A stretch of 64,000 nt of DNA from contig NZ_JAWLCI010000020.1 in NCBI RefSeq assembly GCF_041687215.1, positions 1 through 64,000 of the forward strand. The letters run 5' to 3'. The notes beneath the pieces are model-generated. The model did not search any database, had not been told where the DNA came from, and saw nothing but the letters and a program-made list of their open reading frames with translations. This DNA is from Mariniphaga sp041687215. GTDB lineage: Bacteria; Bacteroidota; Bacteroidia; Bacteroidales; Prolixibacteraceae. This document shows, piece after piece, positions 1 through 8,351 of the stretch (positions are counted from its first letter, which is position 1; each line of letters starts with the position of its first letter). The translations under genes and the position numbers were made by a program.

Positions 1-75
1 AATTCACTTTCCAACTAAAAACCACCTTCAAACTTAATTTTATCAGAAAAAATGCAATTTTACTTTCAATTCATT

Positions 76-104
76 TTGATTTTTAAATATAGTTTTTACA
101 TTTG
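76..104 (+). promoter_or_regulatory. Promoter of the ilv leader and operon
   Basis: A TAnnTTTG-type -7 element (TACATTTG, 97-104) lies 18 nt after a TTG (76-78). This matches the Bacteroidota housekeeping promoter. Transcription would begin near 110, about 20 nt before the leader-peptide ATG. Seen in sequence; activity is inferred. Confidence 0.7.
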
Positions 105-128
105 CCTGCATAAATAAAAATTTAGTTG

Positions 129-197
129 ATGAAATTAGTTGCTACATACATTCTAGTCATTCTCGTGGTCATTTCTGGAAACACCGGGAAAGGATAG
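129..197 (+). CDS. ilvL: ilv operon leader peptide (attenuator peptide)
   Basis: A 22-codon ORF starts with ATG at 129 and stops with TAG at 195. Codons 8-15 read ILVILVVI, eight consecutive branched-chain residues, exactly the amino acids made by the ilvD-B-N-C genes that follow. Such control peptides are known from enterobacterial ilv operons, where ribosome stalling at uncharged tRNA decides between two RNA folds. The last codons (185-193) form the left arm of an antiterminator. The symbol is by functional analogy only. No Shine-Dalgarno sequence is seen, as is normal in this phylum. Confidence 0.85.
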   Translation: MKLVATYILVILVVISGNTGKG

Positions 198-239
198 AAT
201 TATATGTAGTTGTATAAGATACAAAACAAGCCTTTCCCG
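185..239 (+). promoter_or_regulatory. Antiterminator hairpin of the ilv attenuator
   Basis: CGGGAAAGG at 185-193 is perfectly complementary to CCTTTCCCG at 231-239, the 5' arm of the downstream terminator. The two structures exclude each other. A ribosome stalled early in the Ile/Leu/Val run (150-173) leaves 185-193 free to pair. A ribosome reaching the stop codon at 195-197 covers it and lets the terminator form. Pairing is seen; the mechanism is inferred from classical attenuation. Confidence 0.8.
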
Positions 240-259
240 AAAACGGGGAAGGCTTTTTT
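228..259 (+). terminator. Intrinsic terminator of the ilv attenuator
   Basis: The arms 228-239 and 244-255 form a 12-bp stem (one G-U pair) with an AAAA loop, followed by a T run to 259. It sits between the leader stop codon and ilvD (start 292), so it must be bypassed for operon expression. Confidence 0.88.
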
Positions 260-291
260 AATAAAAAATTTGAATAAAAAGACAAAAAAGT

Positions 292-2124
292 ATGCAAATT
301 ACATTACGAAGCAACACAACCACCCAGGGGCGCCGGATGGCCGGCGCACGAAGTCTCTGGCGGGCCAACGGAATGAAAGAAGAACACTTTGGCAGGCCGG
401 TGATTGCCATTGTAAACTCGTTTACGCAATTTGTGCCGGGTCATGCCCACCTGCACGAAATTGGCCAATACCTGAAAGGGTTAATCGAAAAACAAGGCTA
501 TTTTGCCGCCGAGTTTAACACCATCGCCATCGACGACGGCATTGCCATGGGACACGACGGAATGCTCTATTCCCTTCCTTCGCGCGACGTGATTGCCGAC
601 AGTGTGGAATACATGTGCAACGGTCACAAGGTGGATGCGATGATTTGCATTTCAAACTGCGATAAAATTACTCCGGGAATGTTAATGGCGGCCATGCGGC
701 TGAACATTCCGGCGGTGTTTGTTTCGGGCGGCCCCATGGAAGCCGGGGAAATTGGAGGAAAACATTTCGATTTGGTGGATGCCATGGTTATGGCTGCCGA
801 CCAGTCGGTTTCCGACCAGGAACTTGCGGTAATCGAACAAAACGCCTGCCCCACCTGTGGTTCTTGCTCGGGTATGTTCACCGCCAACTCTATGAACTGC
901 CTTGCTGAAGCCATTGGCATGGCACTGCCCGGAAACGGAACCATTGTTGCCACCCACGCAAACCGCCGAAAACTGTTCGAAGAAGCTGTGGAGAAAATCA
1001 TTTCAGCTACCAAAAAATATTATTTTGAAGGCGATGAATCGGTTCTGCCCCGAAACATTGCCAACCGCGATGCATTTTTAAATGCCATGAAGCTGGACAT
1101 TGCCATGGGTGGCTCCACCAACACGGTACTGCACCTGCTGGCTATTGCCCACGAGGCAGAAGTGGAATTCACTATGAAAGACATCGACCGGCTTTCGCGA
1201 ATTACACCCAATCTTTGCAAAGTGGCTCCCAGCTCGCACTACCATGTTCAGGATGTGAACCGTGCCGGAGGCATTCTATCCATTATGGCCGAACTCGACC
1301 GTGGCGGCCTCCTGGAAACTTCGGTAAACCGCATCGATGGCCGAACTTTAAAGGAAGCCATTGAAGCGTATGATGTGATGAACAACAATCTTTCGTCCGA
1401 TGCAAAACAGCGGTTTCTGTCATCCCCCGGCGACGGAAAGCGCAATCTGACCATGGCCTCGCAGGAGAATTATTATACCGAACTGGATTCCGACCGTAAA
1501 AATGGTTGTATCCGCAGTGTGGAAAATGCCTACAATAAAGATGGCGGACTGGCCATACTTTACGGAAACATAGCTGAAAAAGGCTGTATAGTAAAAACCG
1601 CCGGTGTCGATCCTTCCATTTTCAAATTTACCGGAACAGCCAAAGTTTTCGACTCTCAGGATGATGCTGTAAACGGAATTTTAGGCGATTCGGTGCAGAA
1701 AGGCGATGTGGTGGTAATTCGTTACGAAGGTCCAAAAGGTGGTCCGGGAATGCAGGAGATGCTCTACCCCACTTCGTACCTGAAGTCGATGCAACTGGAT
1801 AAATATTGTGCCCTGATTACCGACGGACGTTTTTCCGGTGGTACATCGGGGTTATCTGTGGGGCATGTATCTCCCGAAGCTGCTGCCGGAGGAGCCATCG
1901 GGCTTATTCAAAACAATGATAAAATTGAATTTGATATTGTAAACCGCACCATCAATCTGGTTATTTCAGATGAAGAACTGGCTGAACGACGAAAAGCTGA
2001 AGAAGCAAAAGGAGAAAATGCCTTTCAACCAACCGAACGCAAACGCCAGGTTTCCAAAGCGCTGAAAGCCTATGCCAGCCTGGTATCATCTGCCGATATG
2101 GGAGCGGTTCGCTTAATTGATTAG
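292..2124 (+). CDS. ilvD: Dihydroxy-acid dehydratase
   Basis: It converts 2,3-dihydroxy-isovalerate and 2,3-dihydroxy-3-methylvalerate to the 2-oxo acids, the third common step of valine and isoleucine synthesis, using an Fe-S cluster in the cytoplasm. The 610 residues match the family length. The N-terminus LRSNTTTQGRRMAGARSLW is the family signature and fixes the start. Cluster-ligand motifs are visible as ISNCDKITPGM and CPTCGSCSGMFTANSM, and the C-terminal DGRFSGGTSG motif is present. It is the first structural gene after the attenuator, followed 28 nt later by ilvB. Confidence 0.97.
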   Translation: MQITLRSNTTTQGRRMAGARSLWRANGMKEEHFGRPVIAIVNSFTQFVPGHAHLHEIGQYLKGLIEKQGYFAAEFNTIAIDDGIAMGHDGMLYSLPSRDVIADSVEYMCNGHKVDAMICISNCDKITPGMLMAAMRLNIPAVFVSGGPMEAGEIGGKHFDLVDAMVMAADQSVSDQELAVIEQNACPTCGSCSGMFTANSMNCLAEAIGMALPGNGTIVATHANRRKLFEEAVEKIISATKKYYFEGDESVLPRNIANRDAFLNAMKLDIAMGGSTNTVLHLLAIAHEAEVEFTMKDIDRLSRITPNLCKVAPSSHYHVQDVNRAGGILSIMAELDRGGLLETSVNRIDGRTLKEAIEAYDVMNNNLSSDAKQRFLSSPGDGKRNLTMASQENYYTELDSDRKNGCIRSVENAYNKDGGLAILYGNIAEKGCIVKTAGVDPSIFKFTGTAKVFDSQDDAVNGILGDSVQKGDVVVIRYEGPKGGPGMQEMLYPTSYLKSMQLDKYCALITDGRFSGGTSGLSVGHVSPEAAAGGAIGLIQNNDKIEFDIVNRTINLVISDEELAERRKAEEAKGENAFQPTERKRQVSKALKAYASLVSSADMGAVRLID

Positions 2125-2152
2125 TTATTTGAAAATCTAAAAATTCGAAAAT

Positions 2153-3850
2153 ATGACAAAGAAAACAGTTTCAGGTTCGCAAGCCGTAATTCTTTCCCTG
2201 CTGGAAGAAGGCGTCGATACCATTTTCGGGTATCCGGGCGGGGCGATTATGCCCATTTACGATGCGTTGTACGACCACGACAAAAATGTAAAGCACATTC
2301 TCACCCGACATGAACAGGGAGCAGTACATGCTGCCGAAGGCTATGCACGGGTGACCGGAAAGGCGGGTGTCTGCTTTGCTACTTCAGGCCCCGGCGCGAC
2401 CAATCTTATTACCGGAATTGCCGATGCCATGATTGATTCCACGCCGCTGGTTTGCATCACCGGGCAGGTGGCTTCCCCGCTGCTGGGAACAGATGCTTTC
2501 CAGGAATCGGATGTGGTGGGCATTTCCATGCCGGTTACCAAGTGGAATTACCAGATTACAACACCCGAAGAAATTCCGGAGGCGATTGCACAAGCATTTT
2601 ACATTGCACAAACCGGTCGCCCGGGACCGGTGTTGCTCGACATAACCAAAGATGCTCAGTTTGGCGCACTGGATTTCGAGTATAAAAAGTGCCGGAAAAT
2701 CAGGAGTTATGTTCCCGAGCCGCAGATTGATCCTTTCAAAGTAAAAGAAGCTGCCGACATCATCGATGAAGCCAAAAAGCCTTTGGTACTGTTCGGTCAG
2801 GGGGTAATTATTGCACAGGCTGAAGAAGAACTGAAAGCACTGGTGGAAAAAACCGGTACCCCGGCTGCCTGGACCCTGCTGGGACTTTCGGCCCTGCCAA
2901 CCGATCATCCGCTGAATGTGGGAATGCTGGGGATGCACGGAAATTACGGCCCTAACCTGCTAACCAACGAAGCCGATGTAATTATTGCCGTAGGTATGCG
3001 TTTCGACGACCGGGTAACCGGCAAAGTAACAGCTTATGCCGGCAATGCCAAAATCATACATCTTGAAATTGATCCGTCTGAGATCAATAAAATTAAAAAT
3101 GCAACCGTGGCTGTGCTCGGAAATGCAAAAAAAACCCTGAAAATGCTTACCGACAACGTGAAACAAAACCGACACGATGACTGGCTTGCCCGTTTCAGGG
3201 AATGCGATAAAATTGAAAATGAAAAAATCATTCATAAGGACCTTTTCCCCGAAAAACCGGGACTGACCATGGGAGAAGTAATTCGCATTGCCGGCGACAA
3301 AACAAGCCACGAGGCCATTTTGGTAACCGATGTGGGTCAGCACCAGATGGTTGCATCCAGGTACTTTAAATTCCGCCAGCCACGCAGCAACGTTACTTCC
3401 GGCGGACTGGGAACCATGGGATTTGGTCTGCCGGCAAGCATGGGAGCGCAGCTGGGAGCCCCCGACCGAACGGTTATTGCCGTTATTGGCGACGGCGGAT
3501 TCCAGATGACCATCCAGGAACTGGGCACAATTGCTCAAAATAAACTTCCTGTGAAAATTATCATTTTGAATAACAATTTCCTCGGAATGGTGCGTCAGTG
3601 GCAGCAGCTTTTCTTCGAAAAAAGGTATTCGTTTACCGAATTGCAAAATCCCGATTTTATTGCCATCGGTAAAGGTTTTGGGATTGAAGGGCACAAAGTG
3701 GAAGTACGGGAAGACCTTGAAACAGGTATTCAAAAAATGATTGATCATCCCGGACCGTATTTACTCGAAGTGGTTATTGAAAAGGAAGACAATGTATTTC
3801 CCATGGTACCCACAGGGGCATCGGTTTCGGAAATTATGCTGGAACCGTAG
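2153..3850 (+). CDS. ilvB: Acetolactate synthase, large (catalytic) subunit
   Basis: ThDP-dependent enzyme condensing pyruvate with pyruvate or 2-oxobutyrate, the first common step to valine/leucine and isoleucine. The N-terminal PYR domain carries EEGVDTIFGYPGGAIMPIYD and the catalytic Glu in TRHEQGAVHAAEGYAR. A central FAD-binding-type domain and a C-terminal ThDP domain with GDGGFQM...NNNFLGMVRQWQ follow. The length of 565 residues is normal. The small regulatory subunit is the next gene. Confidence 0.97.
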   Translation: MTKKTVSGSQAVILSLLEEGVDTIFGYPGGAIMPIYDALYDHDKNVKHILTRHEQGAVHAAEGYARVTGKAGVCFATSGPGATNLITGIADAMIDSTPLVCITGQVASPLLGTDAFQESDVVGISMPVTKWNYQITTPEEIPEAIAQAFYIAQTGRPGPVLLDITKDAQFGALDFEYKKCRKIRSYVPEPQIDPFKVKEAADIIDEAKKPLVLFGQGVIIAQAEEELKALVEKTGTPAAWTLLGLSALPTDHPLNVGMLGMHGNYGPNLLTNEADVIIAVGMRFDDRVTGKVTAYAGNAKIIHLEIDPSEINKIKNATVAVLGNAKKTLKMLTDNVKQNRHDDWLARFRECDKIENEKIIHKDLFPEKPGLTMGEVIRIAGDKTSHEAILVTDVGQHQMVASRYFKFRQPRSNVTSGGLGTMGFGLPASMGAQLGAPDRTVIAVIGDGGFQMTIQELGTIAQNKLPVKIIILNNNFLGMVRQWQQLFFEKRYSFTELQNPDFIAIGKGFGIEGHKVEVREDLETGIQKMIDHPGPYLLEVVIEKEDNVFPMVPTGASVSEIMLEP

Positions 3851-3864
3851 GAGTTCAGAGTTTA

Positions 3865-3882
3865 TCCCGATAGCTATCGGGA
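3865..3882. repeat. 18-bp perfect palindrome in the ilvB-ilvN gap
   Basis: TCCCGATAGCTATCGGGA is a perfect palindrome, followed by short direct repeats (aaagttaaaagttaaaagtt) before ilvN. It lies inside the operon and has no U run, so it is not an obvious terminator. Similar palindromes are scattered between genes in Bacteroidota; copy number here cannot be checked. Confidence 0.55.
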
Positions 3883-3917
3883 CAGAGTTTAAAGTTAAAA
3901 GTTAAAAGTTGATAAAA

Positions 3918-4460
3918 ATGAAACAGGAATATATCATCACGGTTTATTCGGAAAACCACATTGGTTTGCTTACGCGCATCACCATTGTTTTTACCCGGAG
4001 AAAAGTAAATATTGAGAGTTTAACCGTCTCGGAATCAGCCATACAGGGGGTTTACAAATTTACCATTGTGATAAAATCAACCAGGGAACTGGTAATAAAA
4101 ATCGTAGGGCAAATCGAAAAGCAAATCGATGTATTAAAGGCATTTTACCATACCAACGAAGAGATGATTTACCAGGAAATTGCTTTGTATAAAGTACCTA
4201 CCGAAGCGCTTTTTGAAAACGATACCATTGAACAGGTAGTCAGAAATTCAGGGGCGCGTATTCTGGAAATTACCAGGGAATACACGGTGATTGAAAAAAC
4301 CGGACACAAGAAAGAAACACAGGCATTGTTTAACGAATTGAACAAAATCAAGGTTATGCAGTTTATTCGATCAGGCCGGGTGGCACTTACACGCGATCCC
4401 ATCGAGCGCCTTTCCGAATTTTTAAAAGAACGGGATTCGTTACTTGAAAGTCTGGATTAA
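3918..4460 (+). CDS. ilvN: Acetolactate synthase, small (regulatory) subunit
   Basis: This is the regulatory subunit that activates the catalytic subunit and confers valine feedback inhibition. The N-terminal ACT domain is clear (YIITVYSENHIGLLTRITI, then RRKVNIESLTVSES), and the C-terminal half matches the ALS small-subunit domain. A TTG at 3909 is in frame, but ATG at 3918 gives the usual start just before the ACT domain, so 180 residues are called. It lies 67 nt after ilvB. Confidence 0.93.
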   Translation: MKQEYIITVYSENHIGLLTRITIVFTRRKVNIESLTVSESAIQGVYKFTIVIKSTRELVIKIVGQIEKQIDVLKAFYHTNEEMIYQEIALYKVPTEALFENDTIEQVVRNSGARILEITREYTVIEKTGHKKETQALFNELNKIKVMQFIRSGRVALTRDPIERLSEFLKERDSLLESLD

Positions 4461-4490
4461 TATTCAGCATAAAAACTGAATAAAAAATGA

Positions 4491-4498
4491 TAAATTTG
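4491..4498 (+). promoter_or_regulatory. Possible internal promoter (-7 element) before ilvC
   Basis: TAAATTTG matches TAnnTTTG and lies about 49 nt before the ilvC ATG. A small inverted repeat (TATTCAG/CTGAATA) precedes it. No TTG is found at the expected distance upstream, so this is only a candidate for separate ilvC expression. Confidence 0.35.
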
Positions 4499-4546
4499 CA
4501 CCGTTTTTAACAAGAAAATTAAAATTTAAAACAATAATCAAAAATT

Positions 4547-5593
4547 ATGGCACAAATTAACTTTGGCGGAGTAACCGAAAAAGTGGTCCTCCGCGAAGAA
4601 TTTCCGGTAGAAAAAGCACGCGAAGTATTAAAAGACGAAGTCATTGCCATTATTGGCTACGGCGTTCAGGGACCGGCCCAGGCGCTGAATATGAAAGACA
4701 ACGGGTTCAACGTCATCATTGGTCAGGCACCCGAGTTTAAAGAAGACTGGGATAAGGCAGTCCGCGATGGTTTTGTACCGGGCGAAACACTTTTCCCGGT
4801 GGAAGAAGCCGCCAAAAAAGGAACAGTTATTCAGTACCTGGTATCCGATGCAGCACAACGAATCATTTGGCCGCAACTTGAACCTTGTCTCAACGAAGGT
4901 GACGCGCTGTATTTCTCGCATGGTTTTTCCATTACCTACAAAGAACAAACGGGTGTTATTCCTCCCAAAAATGTGGATGTAATTCTGGTTGCACCCAAAG
5001 GTTCGGGTGCCAGTGTTCGCACCAATTTCCTCGCAGGAAACGGTATTAATTCCAGCTACGCGGTATTCCAGGATTATACAGGAAAAGCCGAAGAACGCGC
5101 CCTTGCACTGGGAATCGCCATTGGTTCGGGGTACCTCTTCCCCACTACTTTCGAAAACGAAGTGTATTCTGATCTTACCGGCGAACGCGGAGTCCTGATG
5201 GGCGCTCTGGCCGGAATAATCGAAGCTCAGTACAAAGTTTTGCGCGACAACGGACACAGCCCGTCGGAAGCTTTTAACGAAACCGTGGAAGAACTGACAC
5301 AAAGTCTCATTCGTCTGGTTGACCAGAACGGTATGGACTGGATGTATGCTAATTGCAGCGCCACCGCACAACGCGGCGCCCTCGACTGGCGGCATAAATT
5401 CCGCGAAGCTACCCTCCCGGTATTCAACGAGCTGTACGAAAGTGTAAAATCAGGCGTGGAAACCAAACGCGTTTTGGATTCAACTTCAAGTACCGACTAC
5501 AAAACCAGCCTGAATGCCGAACTTAAAGAAATGCGCGAATCGGAATTGTGGCAGGCCGGAGCAGCAGTAAGAAAACTGCGGCCTAAGAAATAA
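4547..5593 (+). CDS. ilvC: Ketol-acid reductoisomerase (NADP+)
   Basis: It isomerises and reduces acetolactate or acetohydroxybutyrate, the second common step of the pathway. The N-terminal Rossmann domain shows IAIIGYGVQGPAQALNMKDNG. The C-terminal knotted domain has the acidic metal ligands (SDLTGERGVLMG; GIIEAQYKVL; NETVEELTQSLIRL). At 348 residues it is of the short class I type. It is the last operon gene; a strong terminator follows. Confidence 0.97.
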   Translation: MAQINFGGVTEKVVLREEFPVEKAREVLKDEVIAIIGYGVQGPAQALNMKDNGFNVIIGQAPEFKEDWDKAVRDGFVPGETLFPVEEAAKKGTVIQYLVSDAAQRIIWPQLEPCLNEGDALYFSHGFSITYKEQTGVIPPKNVDVILVAPKGSGASVRTNFLAGNGINSSYAVFQDYTGKAEERALALGIAIGSGYLFPTTFENEVYSDLTGERGVLMGALAGIIEAQYKVLRDNGHSPSEAFNETVEELTQSLIRLVDQNGMDWMYANCSATAQRGALDWRHKFREATLPVFNELYESVKSGVETKRVLDSTSSTDYKTSLNAELKEMRESELWQAGAAVRKLRPKK

Positions 5594-5613
5594 TTCTTTA
5601 GAATTACTTATCG

Positions 5614-5650
5614 AAAAAACCTGTTCCAAAATAAAGGAACAGGTTTTTTT
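5614..5650 (+). terminator. Terminator of the ilv operon
   Basis: Arms 5614-5627 (AAAAAACCTGTTCC) and 5636-5649 are complementary over 14 bp with an 8-nt loop. The 3' arm ends in seven T residues. It lies 20 nt after the ilvC stop. Confidence 0.92.
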
Positions 5651-5696
5651 GGGATAATCGGCTATTTCTTCCATTTAATGCAAATACCAATGAAGC

Positions 5697-5921
5697 TTAA
5701 CAGGTGAATGTATCGGAAACTTCTTTGTTGGGTCCAACCAAGAGTCCTTCTTCCTTCTTGTACTTTCTGTACCAGTTGCTGAATGTTTTTACCGATAGGT
5801 TTTCGCGGGAACAAAACTTACTCTGGGATAATCCGCTTTCCTGCCACAATTCTATTGCCAGATACATTTCTTCTTTGCTATATCCGTCAGTTGCCGGACT
5901 GGCTTTCTGATTTTTTCGCAT
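5697..5921 (-). CDS. IS66-type TnpA-like HTH protein, orphan or remnant
   Basis: The 74-residue product contains AIELWQESGLSQSKFCSREN followed by SVKTFSNWYRKYKK. This resembles the short helix-turn-helix accessory protein (TnpA) of IS66 elements. No tnpB or transposase tnpC lies nearby, and the C-terminus ends abruptly, so it is probably a leftover of an insertion sequence. It runs towards ilvC. The family is recognised from the motif only. Confidence 0.5.
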   Translation of the reverse strand: MRKNQKASPATDGYSKEEMYLAIELWQESGLSQSKFCSRENLSVKTFSNWYRKYKKEEGLLVGPNKEVSDTFTC

Positions 5922-6070
5922 GGCAGCACGAAGATAGGAGCCTGCGGGTCATCTAACAAGACGAGGTTAGTAGACGGGATACATACCAGCGAGTTCTGGA
6001 AACGCAAAAACAGCCGCAAGTCATCCGGGGAACCGGAAGAAGAAAGCGAACCCGCTAACGAATAATGAGA

Positions 6071-6105
6071 AAGGGGCGTCTGCCAATTGGCAGACGCCCC
6101 TTTTT
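6071..6105. repeat. 32-bp perfect palindrome followed by a T run
   Basis: The 16-nt arms 6071-6086 and 6087-6102 are exact reverse complements with no spacer, centred on CCAATTGG, followed by TTTTT. As RNA it would act as a terminator-like hairpin on the plus strand (and close to one on the minus). No gene clearly ends into it; it sits among other repeats. Confidence 0.65.
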
Positions 6106-6138
6106 CAACCCGCGAATCCAAATGTTTAACTCGTGCAT

Positions 6139-6266
6139 CCAAAACCTCTACACGTTTTCATAAAAACCCCTACTCGTGCGGGGCAAAGTTCAACAGGACA
6201 CCCAAAACCTCTACTCGAATTGTAAAAAAGTTCTACCCGTACGGTGCAAAGTGCTACTCGGCCCAG
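6139..6266. repeat. Imperfect tandem repeat, unit about 63 bp
   Basis: Two diverged copies start with AAAACCTCTACNCG and contain CTACNCGTNCGGNGCAAAG. The first begins near 6140 and the second near 6203, with a shorter related piece before (6120-6139). Each copy itself contains two CTAC-CG cores. A short open frame crosses it but has no protein features. The stretch 5922-6070 and 6267-6559 shows nothing else recognisable. Confidence 0.5.
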
Positions 6267-6559
6267 TAAATACAGGGGAGTTTTTTATAAAAATCAAACT
6301 TTTCGGGCTTTACCTTTATTACAGCTCCTTTCCGGATAAAAGAATCAAATGCTGACTCTTTTTTGTGAGTGGGTCCAACATCCCGAGAGTAGGAGGATTG
6401 TTGCCCAAATAATTAGTGTATGCCTCATTTTTTATATTTTGATAATTCTACGAAAATACTTCAATCTTGGCAAAAGCTTCGAATCTGGTGTGTCTGACAC
6501 CCGATTTACATGCCAGCTGAATAAATCATTCGGTTACTTTTTCAAAAATAATCAATGAT

Positions 6560-7585
6560 TTAGTTGTTAATCATTTTCCCAACTTCTGTTAGCGTTTTTA
6601 CATCAATTTCTCTCAATTTGCCTTCGTAATTTGGCCCCACATTTATAGAAAATATATTTCCGTATTTCACTGCACCCAAGTAATCCTGATAGATCTTTTT
6701 GGCCGGGTGTACTAAATCGTCCCATTTGGGCAGTGAGTAAAACCACATAGCCCCTCCCTGACGTCTCGATCCATCTTCCAGGGTTTGGGGTAGGAGAGGA
6801 TAGGTGAATTCTGCAACCTGATATCCCTTGTAAGTTGATTCAGCTTCTGCATTATATACAGTTGCAGTTGTATCACCAATATGACCCGGTCTCCCCATTT
6901 CACGCAAATTTAACCTCCCGGCAGGTTCTCCATGGTTAAATCCAACAAAACTATTGGGTTGAAACTGATGCACCCATTCAACAGTTTCCTTATGATTTAA
7001 TCCCCCATCTCCGACGGCGTGATCCATCCACCAAAATTCTATGGGTCCATAATTTGTCAGAAGTTCTTTGAGCTGAGCTTTTTTCATTTCCGGATTGATG
7101 CCTTTACCCGCTCCCCCTCCTTTTCCATCAACAGCACCAGGCCAGTTCCAATCTCCCTCTGAGAAGTATAGTGCCAGTTTTATTCCGTATTTATCACATG
7201 ACTTTCGCAATTCATCCAGAACATCTAAACCAAGTGGACTGTTGGTCACTTTCTTATCAGTGGTTTCGGTATCCCACAAACAAAAACCATCGTGGTGCTT
7301 AGTCAGGAATAAGATATAGCCCATACCTGCATCTTTGGCCACTTTACACCATTGGTCGGTGTCAACACCTGTGGCTTTAAAATAACCCACATCTTTGTCG
7401 AGTGTCGGAGTCCACTCCTGCCCCGAAAAAGTACTGAATGACCAGCATATAAACATGCCCCATTTCATTTCTTTTATTTGTTCAGCGCGTGTGTTGTCAT
7501 CAATTTTCACGGTGTAATCTACATTGGACCGATTAGTGCAACCAATAAAAATTGCTACAATAAGGATGCTTAAATAACTTTTCAT
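6560..7585 (-). CDS. GH29-family alpha-L-fucosidase (lipoprotein)
   Basis: It is a retaining exo-alpha-L-fucosidase by family. The fold motifs MKWGMFICWSFSTFSGQEW, GYILFLTKHHDGFCLWDT and ALYFSEGDWNWP are visible. The nucleophile Asp lies in GPIEFWWMDHAVG. A lipoprotein signal (IAIFIGC-like, Cys about residue 16) suggests envelope location. ATG at 7585 is chosen (7594 is possible), because the upstream extension enters the left end of an IS element. It is the most distal gene of the polysaccharide locus and is separated from it by that IS remnant. Confidence 0.85.
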   Translation of the reverse strand: MKSYLSILIVAIFIGCTNRSNVDYTVKIDDNTRAEQIKEMKWGMFICWSFSTFSGQEWTPTLDKDVGYFKATGVDTDQWCKVAKDAGMGYILFLTKHHDGFCLWDTETTDKKVTNSPLGLDVLDELRKSCDKYGIKLALYFSEGDWNWPGAVDGKGGGAGKGINPEMKKAQLKELLTNYGPIEFWWMDHAVGDGGLNHKETVEWVHQFQPNSFVGFNHGEPAGRLNLREMGRPGHIGDTTATVYNAEAESTYKGYQVAEFTYPLLPQTLEDGSRRQGGAMWFYSLPKWDDLVHPAKKIYQDYLGAVKYGNIFSINVGPNYEGKLREIDVKTLTEVGKMINN

Positions 7586-7620
7586 TTGATACATAATTTT
7601 GGTTTTTAATATAAATGTTA

Positions 7621-8165
7621 AAACCACCTCCTTTGGGGGTGGTCATGTTTAAAAGGCTACGCCAAAATTTTGCTAAATTCGTCACATGAGTAATTTTTAA
7701 AAGTTAAGGCATGTAATTTACAGGTGTACGTACCACATTGTTTGGTCACCAAAGTACCGATATCGAGTTCTTGAAGGTCTTGTTAAAGAATTGCTTTCAA
7801 AAGATATTCCGATGTTGTTGGAATGGAGGTCAAGCGAGATGATCGAAATGAACATTCAAAAAGATCATGTACACCTGATTGTAAGTGTTCCGCCCAAGAT
7901 TTCAATATCTCAACTTATGGGAACCTTGAAGGGTAAAACAGCCAACAAATCTTCAAAAGTTATCCTCAGTTGCGTACAAAACCCTATTGGGGTAATCATT
8001 TTTGGGCCAAAGGGTATTGTGTAGATACAATTGGTCTTGACGAAGACAAGATCAAGAAATACCTAAAATATCAAGAAGAGCAAGAACGTCTCGAAGAGCA
8101 GCAGCGGCTTAACTTCGACCCCTATAGGGGCGACCTAATAAGTCCACCTTCTTTGAGGGTGGATT
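7621..8165 (+). mobile_element. Decayed IS200/IS605-type element with both hairpin ends
   Basis: Two matching subterminal hairpins bound it. The left one (7623-7643) has arms ACCACCTC/GGGGGTGGT around CTTTG. The right one (8143-8163) has arms TCCACCTT/GAGGGTGGA around the same CTTTG loop. Such imperfect palindromes are what Y1 transposases bind at the left and right ends. The enclosed transposase is broken. Exact cleavage sites cannot be placed. Confidence 0.78.
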
Positions 8166-8200
8166 CTTTAATGTTTTTTTTAATAATTTTTAAATGTTAA
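7686..8200 (+). pseudogene. tnpA: IS200-type Y1 transposase TnpA, broken
   Basis: The reading MSNF, then a TAA at 7698, then KLRHVIYRCTYHIVWSPKYR (in frame) reveals a nonsense mutation at codon 5. The HUH motif is present as DHVHLIV. Around 7944-7948 one base is missing. The reading then moves to the frame of YPQLRTKPYWGNHFWAKG and KKYLKYQEEQ, which carries the catalytic Tyr region. The product is therefore not functional; the element can only move if a transposase is supplied in trans. Confidence 0.85.
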
Positions 8201-8351
8201 ATGGCTTGCTGTTAGAAGCTCCATTCCATATTAAAAAAAGTATTAATGGCAAAATAAGCATTCCATATTTTCATTCAATTTGTTTAAATAATTCTTTGCA
8301 TGATTTATTGAGACGGAATAGAAAGTGACATCAACCTTTAGTTCATCCTTT

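Noticed and set aside
2384..2938. 184-codon minus-strand ORF in ilvB (also 2960-3748)
   Set aside because: Shadow frames of a well-conserved gene; no domain or start signal.
6087..6269. 60-codon ORF across the tandem repeat
   Set aside because: Starts in a palindrome and encodes only the 63-bp repeat; no protein feature.
6349..6558. 69-codon ORF with a hydrophobic stretch
   Set aside because: One possible TM segment, but no ribosome site, no homology pattern and no neighbour support; kept out as unsupported.
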